Source of the DNA: Bacteroidales bacterium
GTDB taxonomy: Bacteria; Bacteroidota; Bacteroidia; Bacteroidales; P3
Length of the DNA stretch: 64,000 nucleotides
Assembly (NCBI GenBank): GCA_009785425.1
Contig: WQWI01000002.1
Coordinates: 1 to 64,000, forward strand
Direction of reading: 5' to 3'
The notes under the pieces are model-generated. The model made no database searches. It had not been told where the DNA came from and saw only the letters and a list, made by a program, of their open reading frames with translations. Both the position numbers and the translations under genes were made by a program. Positions within the stretch are counted from its first letter, which is position 1. The number at the start of each line of letters is the position of its first letter. Shown in pieces: positions 47,626 to 56,537 of this stretch.

Positions 47626-49758
47626 ATGGCAGTAATCAGTAAAATCAGAAAACGTTCGGGCTGGATAGCCGCTGCGATTGTTTTAGCTATTGTAGCTCTT
47701 GTTTCACAAGACGCTTTTTTGGGAGATAGTCCCGGAAGGCGAATTCCGAAATTTGCAGTAATTAACGGAGAAGAAATCCAAATTCAACAATTTGACGAAC
47801 GCGTTAGGCAAGTTTCAGATAATTTTCAGCGTCAGCAAGGCGGAGTACCACTTTCGCAAGAAGATATGCACGCACTGCGTGAACATGTTTGGGAAACCAT
47901 GGTCGGTGAAATCCTTTTGGGACGCTCTATCGAAAGGCTGGGGATAACCGTAACTAATAGAGAAATGAACGATATGTTCTATGGTCAATTCATCCATCGT
48001 CTCGTTTTTGATGCGTTTTCAGATCCTGCAACCGGTATGTTCAACCGCCAGCAAGTGATGATGTTTATCAATAATTTTCATCAAATGCCAATCGAAGCAC
48101 AACGACAATTCCGTGATTTGGAAGTCTTGATTAGAGAGGACCGTCTGAGAAACAAGTATTACGCCATGGTTGTAAATGCTCACTTTGTGCCAACGTTTTT
48201 TGCTAATTATATGCACCAAAAAGCCAACTCTTCGGCTTCCGTGACAGTTGCAGCCTTAAATTTTGCTGAAATTCCCGATTCGGACATAACCCTTACAGAT
48301 GCGGATTTTAGAAGATTTTTCAACGAGAACAGGTCTTTGTTCAGACGTCCGGAAACTATGCGTGCTGTGGACTTTATAGTTTTTGATGTTCTTCCTACCA
48401 ATGCGGATATGCTTGCTCTTTCGCAACAAGCCAACGAATTGTTCGAAGAATTTAAGGTTGAAGAAGATTTGCCGAGTTTTATAAATGCCGTATCAACACA
48501 ACGTTTTGATAGTATTTTCCTGGGTAGAGAGGCGTTTATGGCTCCTTGGGATTCATTGCTATTCAACTCGCCGAGAGGAACGTTTTTTGCTCCCGAAATT
48601 CGTCGCAATCACTACGAAATGGCGAAACTTATCGATGTTGCCTATCGTCCGGATTCGGTAAGAGCCAGTCATATTTTGATTACATACAGGGGCTCTGCTG
48701 CAAACCAAGGTCAGATTCGCACGAGAGCCGAAGCTGAAAGCATTGCCGATAGTTTAAGAAGAGAAGTTTTGAGAGATCGAACGAGATTTGCAGAAATCGC
48801 ATTCGAAAATTCGGAAGACGGCTCTGCTGAAGTCGGTGGAGATTTGGGTTGGTTTTTAGATGGGCAAATGGTACCACAGTTCAATGAAGCAGTTGTTAAC
48901 GGAAGAGTCGGAGATGTCGTTGTCGTGGAAACTATGTTCGGATTTCATGTAATTCATGTTACAGGGCGATCAACGCCTGTTAGAAAAGCAATGGCCGCCT
49001 TTGTTTTCGTTCCGATTGAACCAAGCGATGCAACAAACCGAGCAATTTACGCCGAAGCCAGTCGTATTTTCGCCAGAAGCCGCGATTTGACTTCTCTCGA
49101 AGAGGCCGCAAGAGAAGAGGGTCTTCATATTCGCCGTGCAGACTTCGTTACGGAAATGGATGCCATGCTACCCGGCTTGCCGAACGCACGAAATATCGTT
49201 CGTTGGGCTTACGATAGAAGAACAAGAGTTGGCGATGTTGCCCAAGAAATTTTCGAATTCGAAAATAGATTTGTGATTGCCGCACTTCGTGAAATTCGTG
49301 AAGAAGGCTACCCGACATTGGCCGAAATCAAAGAGCTTCCTGAAGTGCAGTTCGCAGTTCGCAATGAGAGAAAGGCCGAAATACTGATCGAAAGAATGAA
49401 TGGTGTACTTAGCACAAACCGCTCAATATCCGCTCTCGAAGCAATCGGTGCCGATGTGGAAACCGCCGACTTTGTTACTTTTGCCGGCTACAATGTAGGT
49501 TCAAGAGGCTTTGAGCCGGAACTTATCGGAACTATCTTTGGAACAGGCGAAAATCGCTTGTCAACTCCGATAAGAGGACGTTCAGGAGTATTTGTTGCTC
49601 AACCGCTGCATTTCATCACGCCTATCGCACCTCTGGAAGACATCGAACTCATGAGGCAACAAATGCAATTTATGTTTGGGAGAGGAATGATAGAAAGATT
49701 GCGTAGTGCGAAAGAAAACGATGCTAGAATTGTAGACAATCGGGCATTCTACTTTTAA
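47626..49758 (+). CDS. PpiD/SurA-like peptidylprolyl isomerase
   Basis: N-terminal TM; parvulin domain VRASHILITYRGSAANQGQ...GGDLGWFLDGQMVPQFNEAVVNGRVGDVVVVETMFGFHVIHVTG. Confidence 0.92.
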   Translation: MAVISKIRKRSGWIAAAIVLAIVALVSQDAFLGDSPGRRIPKFAVINGEEIQIQQFDERVRQVSDNFQRQQGGVPLSQEDMHALREHVWETMVGEILLGRSIERLGITVTNREMNDMFYGQFIHRLVFDAFSDPATGMFNRQQVMMFINNFHQMPIEAQRQFRDLEVLIREDRLRNKYYAMVVNAHFVPTFFANYMHQKANSSASVTVAALNFAEIPDSDITLTDADFRRFFNENRSLFRRPETMRAVDFIVFDVLPTNADMLALSQQANELFEEFKVEEDLPSFINAVSTQRFDSIFLGREAFMAPWDSLLFNSPRGTFFAPEIRRNHYEMAKLIDVAYRPDSVRASHILITYRGSAANQGQIRTRAEAESIADSLRREVLRDRTRFAEIAFENSEDGSAEVGGDLGWFLDGQMVPQFNEAVVNGRVGDVVVVETMFGFHVIHVTGRSTPVRKAMAAFVFVPIEPSDATNRAIYAEASRIFARSRDLTSLEEAAREEGLHIRRADFVTEMDAMLPGLPNARNIVRWAYDRRTRVGDVAQEIFEFENRFVIAALREIREEGYPTLAEIKELPEVQFAVRNERKAEILIERMNGVLSTNRSISALEAIGADVETADFVTFAGYNVGSRGFEPELIGTIFGTGENRLSTPIRGRSGVFVAQPLHFITPIAPLEDIELMRQQMQFMFGRGMIERLRSAKENDARIVDNRAFYF

Positions 49759-49777
49759 TTGAAAGTGGAAAGTTGAG

Positions 49778-49808
49778 AATGACGCCGGGTTTTCCGGCGT
49801 CATTTTTT
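49778..49808. terminator. Rho-independent terminator (AATGACGCCGG-gtttt-CCGGCGTCATT-T-tract)
   Basis: 11-bp perfect stem followed by a T-run, after the ppi gene. Confidence 0.85.
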
Positions 49809-49820
49809 TACTCCTGCATT

Positions 49821-50348
49821 TCAAATGAAAAATGAAAAATGTACTTTCCCATATTTTCGCAATTCTGAAAACCTTGGGAAGGTTGAATAATCGTGCTTTT
49901 CCGAATGCTCTAAAATAAAAATACCGTTCGGAGTTAGCAGGTTATATTCGAAAATCAATGTTGGTAATAAATCTATCGTTGGCAAATCGTAAGGCGGATC
50001 TGCGAAAATCAAATCAAACGTTTGCCGAGTTTTTGCCAAATATGCGAAAACATCGGTTTGCATCACGCGAACGTTATCGATGTTTAACTTCTCTATCGTT
50101 TGCTTGATAAAGTCCGTATATTTCGGGTTGTTTTCTACTGCCAAAACACTTGCTCCTCGCGATGCGAACTCGTAGGAAATACCGCCGATTCCGGCGAATA
50201 AATCCAAAACGTTCAACTCTTCAAAGTCCACATGATTGTTCAAAACATTGAACAAACTTTCTTTGGCAAAGTCTGTGGTTGGTCTTACCGGTAAGTTTGC
50301 CGGTGCTTGAATTCGCCGCCCTTTCAGAGTTCCACGGATTATTCGCAT
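49821..50348 (-). CDS. rsmD: 16S rRNA (guanine966-N2)-methyltransferase
   Basis: MRIIRGTLKGRRIQAP; RPTTDFAKESLFNVL; LDLFAGIGGISYEFASRGA; FADPPYDL. Confidence 0.95.
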   Translation of the reverse strand: MRIIRGTLKGRRIQAPANLPVRPTTDFAKESLFNVLNNHVDFEELNVLDLFAGIGGISYEFASRGASVLAVENNPKYTDFIKQTIEKLNIDNVRVMQTDVFAYLAKTRQTFDLIFADPPYDLPTIDLLPTLIFEYNLLTPNGIFILEHSEKHDYSTFPRFSELRKYGKVHFSFFI

Positions 50349-50959
50349 AAAGCAGGATTTATCAGCGAAAGTCCCGGTTGAATTTTCATACGTAAACTCA
50401 ACGGGTTTTCATTGCCGGATAGTTCAATTATCGACAAAAAATATGGTTCCAAAACATCTACTATTCCCTTAGAACTGTCGGTAGAATTGGTTATTTTCAA
50501 AGTTAAACCACCCGTATCAATCCTCAACCGATTGACAACATGAAGAAAATAGTACAAAAAATCGTTCGATGATTGATAAGTGAACGTATTTGCAAAAATC
50601 AGTCTTTGATTTTTCTCAAAAATGAACAAATCAAACGAATTTGGCATGATATTTACAAAAATCTGATGCTTGCTACGTTTGTCGGCACGAGATAGTTTTT
50701 TAAAGCCCAGGAAAAGTAAACGATATGTGCTAAAGAAGGCTACTGCTGGGAACTTACACGTAGCCATATCGTACATTTTTTTATCAACAACCGACAAAAA
50801 GACAACATCATTGCAAATTTCGGATAGCACAACCTGATATTTCGCATCAAACCCAAAATTCAATTCCACAATAGCCTGCTTCAACTCCGGATTAAAAATC
50901 TCTTTGGGGATAAGCGTTGTTTGTGCAGGTTCAATATTGATATCAAGTCTGTGGGGCAT
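50339..50959 (-). CDS. DUF3822-like protein
   Basis: Overlaps rsmD by 10 nt; the RLLFLGFKKLSRADKRSKHQIFVNIMPNSFDLFIFEKNQRLIFANTF segment and the rsmD linkage are typical of this family. Confidence 0.75.
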   Translation of the reverse strand: MPHRLDINIEPAQTTLIPKEIFNPELKQAIVELNFGFDAKYQVVLSEICNDVVFLSVVDKKMYDMATCKFPAVAFFSTYRLLFLGFKKLSRADKRSKHQIFVNIMPNSFDLFIFEKNQRLIFANTFTYQSSNDFLYYFLHVVNRLRIDTGGLTLKITNSTDSSKGIVDVLEPYFLSIIELSGNENPLSLRMKIQPGLSLINPALCE

Positions 50960-50966
50960 ACTTGTA

Positions 50967-51596
50967 TTACTCCCAATTTCCTTCGGTTATGGGGTCGGTC
51001 ATGGACCCGAATTTCCTACCTGGAAAGCGACCTATATCTATTGCTCGTTTGGCGGCATTAACCGCAAGTTGCTGAAATTCCGGCTCGTTCATATAATAAA
51101 GTAGAGGAGCGGTAACTTCAACAACCGGAATTTGAATTTCGTGACGTGTAATAAATCCGGCCTCAACGGTGAACTCTCTGGTACGATTTGTAAATGGAAT
51201 AAATCTAAAATTCGCCATGTGTGTCGCTCGATCTCTGTCCGGGAACAATACCCCGTACGCGTACTCAAGAACGGTGTCGCGAGTGATAATACCCATTCTC
51301 AAAGCTTCCGCTTCCGTGAGCGTATCAGGAACGTATCCAATTCTTATTACCCTCGGCATCTTGCCTTCTTCCAAGAAATGAACCAAGGTGTCCATGGTAC
51401 CGGCAAAGTGTCCGTGAACATTTCTGAACGCCAATTGAGCTGTACGAACATCTCTGAGGCGGTTAACAACTTCAACTTCTTTTCTTGTTCGTAAAGTTTC
51501 GAAGCGTTGAGGTTTCATAATACTTTCGTAGATGAAGTAAGACAAAACAATAATGGCAATAGCTAATAGAATCTGGACAATAGTTTTTAATTTCAT
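50967..51596 (-). CDS. Conserved membrane-anchored hypothetical protein
   Basis: N-terminal TM MKLKTIVQILLAIAIIVLSYFIYESIMKPQRF; compact operon position with DUF3822/rsmD. Confidence 0.65.
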   Translation of the reverse strand: MKLKTIVQILLAIAIIVLSYFIYESIMKPQRFETLRTRKEVEVVNRLRDVRTAQLAFRNVHGHFAGTMDTLVHFLEEGKMPRVIRIGYVPDTLTEAEALRMGIITRDTVLEYAYGVLFPDRDRATHMANFRFIPFTNRTREFTVEAGFITRHEIQIPVVEVTAPLLYYMNEPEFQQLAVNAAKRAIDIGRFPGRKFGSMTDPITEGNWE

Positions 51597-51687
51597 AATG
51601 CAGAATGGTTTATTTTGGTTTGACAAAATGCAACGACAAAGTTACAAATAATTTTTCACATACGGAACTATTTTTCACATTTTTTTT

Positions 51688-53103
51688 TTATTTTTGTTCT
51701 CTGTGATTCACAACGATTTGCATATCAAATTCTTGCAAAATTATTTCCGAAATTTTTTCTGCACAATAAACCGAACGGTGTTGTCCGCCGGTGCAACCGA
51801 AATTAATTTGCAAATGTTGGAAATCTCGAGCGATATAATTCTGAATTGAGCCAACAACTACACGGTAGCAATTGTCAATAAAATCGGCTACTTCGGCGTA
51901 TTGCTCCAGATACTTTTTTACGGCTTCGTCTTTCCCATTTAAGGCTTTATATTCGTCGTAACGCCCGGGATTGGGCAATCCTCGACAATCAAACACAAAA
52001 CCTCCCCCATTTCCTGACAAATCTTCGGGATAACTTCCTTTTTTGAAAGAAAAGCTATTGATGCTTACCGTCAAATTGCCTGATGATAATTTCGCTTGAT
52101 GACGAAAATTTTGATTGTTGATAATTTCCGTAATTACATTTTTCAAAACAGGCATTTCCGCAAGAAATTCGAATTTTCTGAAAAGATACTCAAGGTTATC
52201 GACAGCAAATGGAATACTTTTCAAAAAATGTTCCTTTTTCTCGTAAAAACCACGAAATCCATACGCTCCAAGCGTTTGAAGAATGCGAATAAACACAAAT
52301 CCGTAGTATTGTTTTTTGAATGAAATCTCATCGACATTTTGATAATTGCGAAGTTCAGCGATATAAAAATCCAAAAGTTGTTCACGAATGCTGTGTGGAA
52401 TATCTGCTTTCGCCTGATGAAGCAAAGACGCCAAATCGTACTGCAATGCCCCTCTCCGTCCACCTTGATAGTCGATGAAATACAGTTTTTCGTTATGTAG
52501 CATGATGTTTCTCGATTGAAAGTCTCGATACATAAAATACTCTGAATGTGCTGTCAACAGGAAGTTTGCAAATGCGTGAAAATCTTTTTCCAATCCGTGT
52601 TCGTCAAACGAGATTTTTGCTAATTTCAGAAAATGGTACTTAAAATAATTCAAATCCCAAAGCATGGATTCTTTGTCGAATTTCGCTTTTGGGTAGGCGT
52701 ACGTGTAATCGAAATCCTTTCCGGCTTTAATTTGAAATTCCAGCAAATGCTTGATAACAGATTTGTAAATCTCAATCAAATGTTCGTCAAAACCTTTGTT
52801 AATTCTGTATTTTACGAGATATGAATGCAGTGTTTCATCGCCTAAATCTTCAATCAGATATTGATTTTCATCCAAATTTTCTGCCAAAATCTTTGGAACA
52901 TTCAGTCCCAATTTTTCAAACTGACGTGTGTAGCTAACAAATGCCAGATTTTCCTTCGGGTCAGGATTTTCTACACCCAAACAATGCTTGGTCTTGCTCC
53001 TGATACGATAGTATTTTCGATAAGAACCTCCCGATTCGGTAAGCTGCTCGATATGTTCAATCAATTCGTTTGCGTAAGAAGAGAAAAGTTGATCGAAATT
53101 CAT
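51688..53103 (-). CDS. Fusion: APH/AmgK-like phosphotransferase + RapZ C-terminal domain
   Basis: N: YRDFQSRNIMLHNEKLYFIDYQGGRRGALQYDLASLLHQ. C: FVFDCRGLPNPGRYDEYKALNGKDEAVKKYLEQY...INFGCTGGQHRSVYCAEKISE. Confidence 0.9.
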   Translation of the reverse strand: MNFDQLFSSYANELIEHIEQLTESGGSYRKYYRIRSKTKHCLGVENPDPKENLAFVSYTRQFEKLGLNVPKILAENLDENQYLIEDLGDETLHSYLVKYRINKGFDEHLIEIYKSVIKHLLEFQIKAGKDFDYTYAYPKAKFDKESMLWDLNYFKYHFLKLAKISFDEHGLEKDFHAFANFLLTAHSEYFMYRDFQSRNIMLHNEKLYFIDYQGGRRGALQYDLASLLHQAKADIPHSIREQLLDFYIAELRNYQNVDEISFKKQYYGFVFIRILQTLGAYGFRGFYEKKEHFLKSIPFAVDNLEYLFRKFEFLAEMPVLKNVITEIINNQNFRHQAKLSSGNLTVSINSFSFKKGSYPEDLSGNGGGFVFDCRGLPNPGRYDEYKALNGKDEAVKKYLEQYAEVADFIDNCYRVVVGSIQNYIARDFQHLQINFGCTGGQHRSVYCAEKISEIILQEFDMQIVVNHREQK

Positions 53104-53302
53104 TGACTGGTTTCTTTCCATAATCTTCTGCAAAATTACAAAAAAAATCGGAATAAGTGTTAATAAATTTGCTGAAATGTCAATTATTTTTTGTACCTTT
53201 GCATCCGGCAAAATGGATAATACACAAAAAAACATTATATAATCAACAGAAGTTGCCGATTGAAGAGAACGACCTTTTGAACACAAAATAAAAAAAATCA
53301 CA

Positions 53303-54214
53303 ATGAAAAAATTATACACTCTAATTTTCGTTTTCGCCATTGCAAGTTTGCAGGCATCTGCCCAACGCCCTCAAAACGAATTTCAAATTTTTGGTGGCGG
53401 TGGAATCCCCATATCTTTACAGAGTGGCGTATCTACAACAGGTTTTAGTGGAGAGACCGGAATAGGTTTCACGGCATTTGTCAGCCGAAGTATCGGTATT
53501 CATTTTGGCGTAGGAGTAGGAACTCTACATAAAGAAGTAAATGTTGATGCCTTGCGTACGGTTACTTATGGCTCAATCGATGCCAACGGTTATGTTCGTG
53601 ATTTACATACCACGCTATTTGATTATCGCGAAACTCTGCGGACAAGTACACATCTCTCTGTTCCGTTAATGTTACAATTTCAGCCAAACAGGCACGGTTT
53701 TTATGCAATGGGCGGTGTAAGAATGATTTTTTTGGCAAGCCGAAATGCAAGCTATGATGTAAGCGTTGCGGCACTCCACAATGAGGCGTTTTATCATCAA
53801 CCTGGAAATTGGGCAATTGCTGATATAGGTACGTTCCCAGGCAATAGTGTAAGTAGAAATTTCGAGTTTCCACAGCCAACCACCATGCTCACTCTCGAAA
53901 TGGGCTGGAAATGGCGTATCGGCGAAAATGTGTTTCTCTACACAGGTGCATTTTTGGATTATGGTTTGAATGATCTCGCTCGAGACATAAGACAACCTTT
54001 GAGCAACTTCACCCTACCAGAAACTTTGCAAAATCTCACAGTGCTCCAATATACCGATAGAGTAAGTCCTACCGTTGTCGGTATCAAACTGCGATTGGCG
54101 TTCGCTCACTCAGACGGACAACGACAAAGAGGTGGACACGGTATGCGAGGACATTGTCCGCCACCGACGAGAGGTTCTGGAAATCAAAATGTGATTTTCA
54201 ATATGCCGCGTTAA
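53303..54214 (+). CDS. Outer-membrane beta-barrel protein
   Basis: Signal MKKLYTLIFVFAIASLQASAQ and barrel-like strand pattern. Downstream of TACCTTTG (53194-53201). Confidence 0.7.
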   Translation: MKKLYTLIFVFAIASLQASAQRPQNEFQIFGGGGIPISLQSGVSTTGFSGETGIGFTAFVSRSIGIHFGVGVGTLHKEVNVDALRTVTYGSIDANGYVRDLHTTLFDYRETLRTSTHLSVPLMLQFQPNRHGFYAMGGVRMIFLASRNASYDVSVAALHNEAFYHQPGNWAIADIGTFPGNSVSRNFEFPQPTTMLTLEMGWKWRIGENVFLYTGAFLDYGLNDLARDIRQPLSNFTLPETLQNLTVLQYTDRVSPTVVGIKLRLAFAHSDGQRQRGGHGMRGHCPPPTRGSGNQNVIFNMPR

Positions 54215-54275
54215 ACGCAGTGTTGTAAGGGCGTATTGCGTGCGCCCCTACGATTATCTACCCTAGTCTGAAAAA

Positions 54276-54307
54276 TTTTGCTGTTTCATTTTTTTTTTGT
54301 ATCTTTG
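54276..54307 (+). promoter_or_regulatory. Promoter of deoxynucleoside kinase
   Basis: TTTTG 54276-54280, N19, TATCTTTG 54300-54307. Confidence 0.6.
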
Positions 54308-54344
54308 TGGTTGAATATCTTGTATAATCTCAAACAACAGACCC

Positions 54345-54956
54345 ATGCATATTGCAGTTGCAGGAAATATCGGTTCCGGAAAAACCACCTTGACGGGCTT
54401 GCTCGCCAAGCATTACAAATGGAAAGCACACTACGAAGATGTGGAAACAAACCCCTATCTAAGTAGTTTTTACGAAGATATGCGACGTTGGTCGTTCAAT
54501 CTGCAAGTGTATTTTTTAAACAGTCGCTTTCGTCAAGTGATTGAAATTCGTAAAGGTAACAAAAATGTGATTCAAGATCGTACAATTTACGAAGATGCGT
54601 ACATTTTTGCACCAAATTTGCACGCCATGGGGCTAATGACACTTCGCGATTTTGAAAATTATTCGTCGTTGTTTGAATTGATGAATTCATTTATTCAAAT
54701 GCCGGATTTGTTGATTTATCTGAAAGCAGATGTGCCTAAATTAGTCGAGCAAATTCAAAAACGCGGACGCGACTATGAAAATTCCATTCGCTTGGACTAC
54801 CTAAGTGCTCTCAACGAACGCTATGAATCGTGGATTGAAAGCTACAAAGGCAAGCTTTTGGTCATTGACGTAAAAGAACTGAATTTTTCGGATAACAAAG
54901 AAGATTTAGGACAAGTCATCGAAAAGATAGACGCACAAATCAACGGACTTTTTTAA
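54345..54956 (+). CDS. Deoxynucleoside kinase
   Basis: MHIAVAGNIGSGKTTLTGLLAKHYKW; QDRTIYEDAYIFA; LIYLKADVPKLVEQIQKRGRDYE. Confidence 0.95.
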   Translation: MHIAVAGNIGSGKTTLTGLLAKHYKWKAHYEDVETNPYLSSFYEDMRRWSFNLQVYFLNSRFRQVIEIRKGNKNVIQDRTIYEDAYIFAPNLHAMGLMTLRDFENYSSLFELMNSFIQMPDLLIYLKADVPKLVEQIQKRGRDYENSIRLDYLSALNERYESWIESYKGKLLVIDVKELNFSDNKEDLGQVIEKIDAQINGLF

Positions 54957-54980
54957 TTTATAACACAAAAAACGAAGGAT

Positions 54981-55847
54981 ATGAATATCGTTCACAACTT
55001 GAAGAGATTCTTCAACGAACAGCAAGATGAAGCCGCAATTCCCGGATTGGGCGTATTTTTCAAGACAGCAACCGATGACACCGGGAAGCCTCTTCCGAAG
55101 GGCGATTCGGTAATTTTGTTTGTAGAAAAAGCACCGAGAAGCAATGCTTTCATAAATTTTTTCGGATACGAGGAAAATTTAACTGAAAACGAGGCGGTTG
55201 AAGTCATTGAGCAATGGGTGTCGGGGATTTTAAATGATTTGAAAAAAGACAAAATTGCCAATATCCCTGAATTGGGTACCTTTGAAGTCAAACAAGATAA
55301 AGTAATTTTTATGCCTGCTGCCGACCAAAATCTTCTGAAAGAAGCCTCTCCGGATAGATACGGATTGGATGATGAAATTCCTAAAGTTGGAGAAGGAGAA
55401 GTGCAGGCAAAAAATACGCCGGAAAAAGAAAAGCAATCGACAAATCGTGCGGTTCTTTGGTCGATTATCGGAGCAATTGTAGTTATCTTGATTGGTGTAT
55501 TCATTATTTTTGGTGGAATAGATATGTTTCGAGGTGATGGATCAGCACAACCACCTATTGTGGTTGGTCCCGCCGCTGTTGCCGAAATTGACGATGAAAT
55601 TTCGGATGTGCAGGTTGTGCTATTACCGTATGCCGTTATCGGTGGTTCTTTTTGTGATAGAGCCAATGCTGAAGCTTTTCTCGCACGAATGAGAAGTCAA
55701 GGTTACAATGCCGAGCTGATTTTTTGCAATGATATACAGCGACATCGAGTTGCTTTGGGTAGCTTCAGAACTAGAGCCGAAGCAGTCGAATTTATGAACC
55801 GTGTCCGTGCAACCACTATTACCAATGCCTGGATTTTAGCGAGATAA
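54981..55847 (+). CDS. HU-CCDC81-like N-terminal domain + TM + SPOR domain protein
   Basis: N: MNIVHNLKRFFNEQQDEAAIPGLGVFFKT...IPELGTFEV. TM: AVLWSIIGAIVVILIGVFIIFGG. C: YAVIGGSFCDRANAEAFLARMRSQGYNAELI...VALGSFRTRAEAVEFMNRVR. Confidence 0.87.
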   Translation: MNIVHNLKRFFNEQQDEAAIPGLGVFFKTATDDTGKPLPKGDSVILFVEKAPRSNAFINFFGYEENLTENEAVEVIEQWVSGILNDLKKDKIANIPELGTFEVKQDKVIFMPAADQNLLKEASPDRYGLDDEIPKVGEGEVQAKNTPEKEKQSTNRAVLWSIIGAIVVILIGVFIIFGGIDMFRGDGSAQPPIVVGPAAVAEIDDEISDVQVVLLPYAVIGGSFCDRANAEAFLARMRSQGYNAELIFCNDIQRHRVALGSFRTRAEAVEFMNRVRATTITNAWILAR

Positions 55848-56521
55848 TGGGAAAAGGAAAATTAGCGAAATTTGAGGAAAACAAAACGTTTTCCAACCTT
55901 TTTCAACCGCTCTACGAGGATGTTGCTACTCACGGATTTCCGCTAAAGGGTGCGTGGCAAAAGGATTTTTTCAAAAACACAAACCCAATCGTTTTAGAAC
56001 TGGGATGCGGAAAGGGAGAATATACTGTGGGTTTGGGAGAAAAATATCCGGAAAAGAATTTCATAGGAATAGATATTAAAGGTGCTCGAATTTGGCGAGG
56101 ATTAAAGCGATGTCAGGAAAAAAGTCTAAAAAATGTGGCTTTTTTACGGACACGAATTAGTAACATTAACTTGTTTTTTGCACCCAACGAAATAAGTGAA
56201 ATTTGGATTACATTTCCCGATCCTCAACCTAAAAAAGAAAACAAACGTCTGACTTGTCAGCGTTTTTTGGATCTTTACAAAAAGATGCTTGTTCCCGATG
56301 GAATCATTCATCTCAAAACAGACGATACCATGCTTTATGACTATACGTTGAACGAAGTTATTCCCAACGGAAAGCACAAGCTACTTTTGCATTCAGACGA
56401 TTTGTACAAAGATGGAAGCCCCCATTTGGAAGTCAAGGAAATTCAAACTTATTACGAACAAATCTGGCTCGAAATGGGTAAGAAAATCAAATATATTCGA
56501 TTTCAGTTGAACTCCAAATAA
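55847..56521 (+). CDS. trmB: tRNA (guanosine(46)-N7)-methyltransferase
   Basis: LELGCGKGEYTVGLGEKYPEKNFIGIDIKGARIWRG; ITFPDPQPKKENKRLTCQRFLDLY. Confidence 0.95.
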   Translation: MGKGKLAKFEENKTFSNLFQPLYEDVATHGFPLKGAWQKDFFKNTNPIVLELGCGKGEYTVGLGEKYPEKNFIGIDIKGARIWRGLKRCQEKSLKNVAFLRTRISNINLFFAPNEISEIWITFPDPQPKKENKRLTCQRFLDLYKKMLVPDGIIHLKTDDTMLYDYTLNEVIPNGKHKLLLHSDDLYKDGSPHLEVKEIQTYYEQIWLEMGKKIKYIRFQLNSK

Positions 56522-56537
56522 GTTTTCAAAACACAGC

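Noticed and set aside
54992-55666. 224-aa antisense ORF opposite the SPOR protein gene
   Set aside because: Low-complexity S/T/P/I-rich translation, no promoter or RBS; the sense strand encodes a clear HU/SPOR protein.
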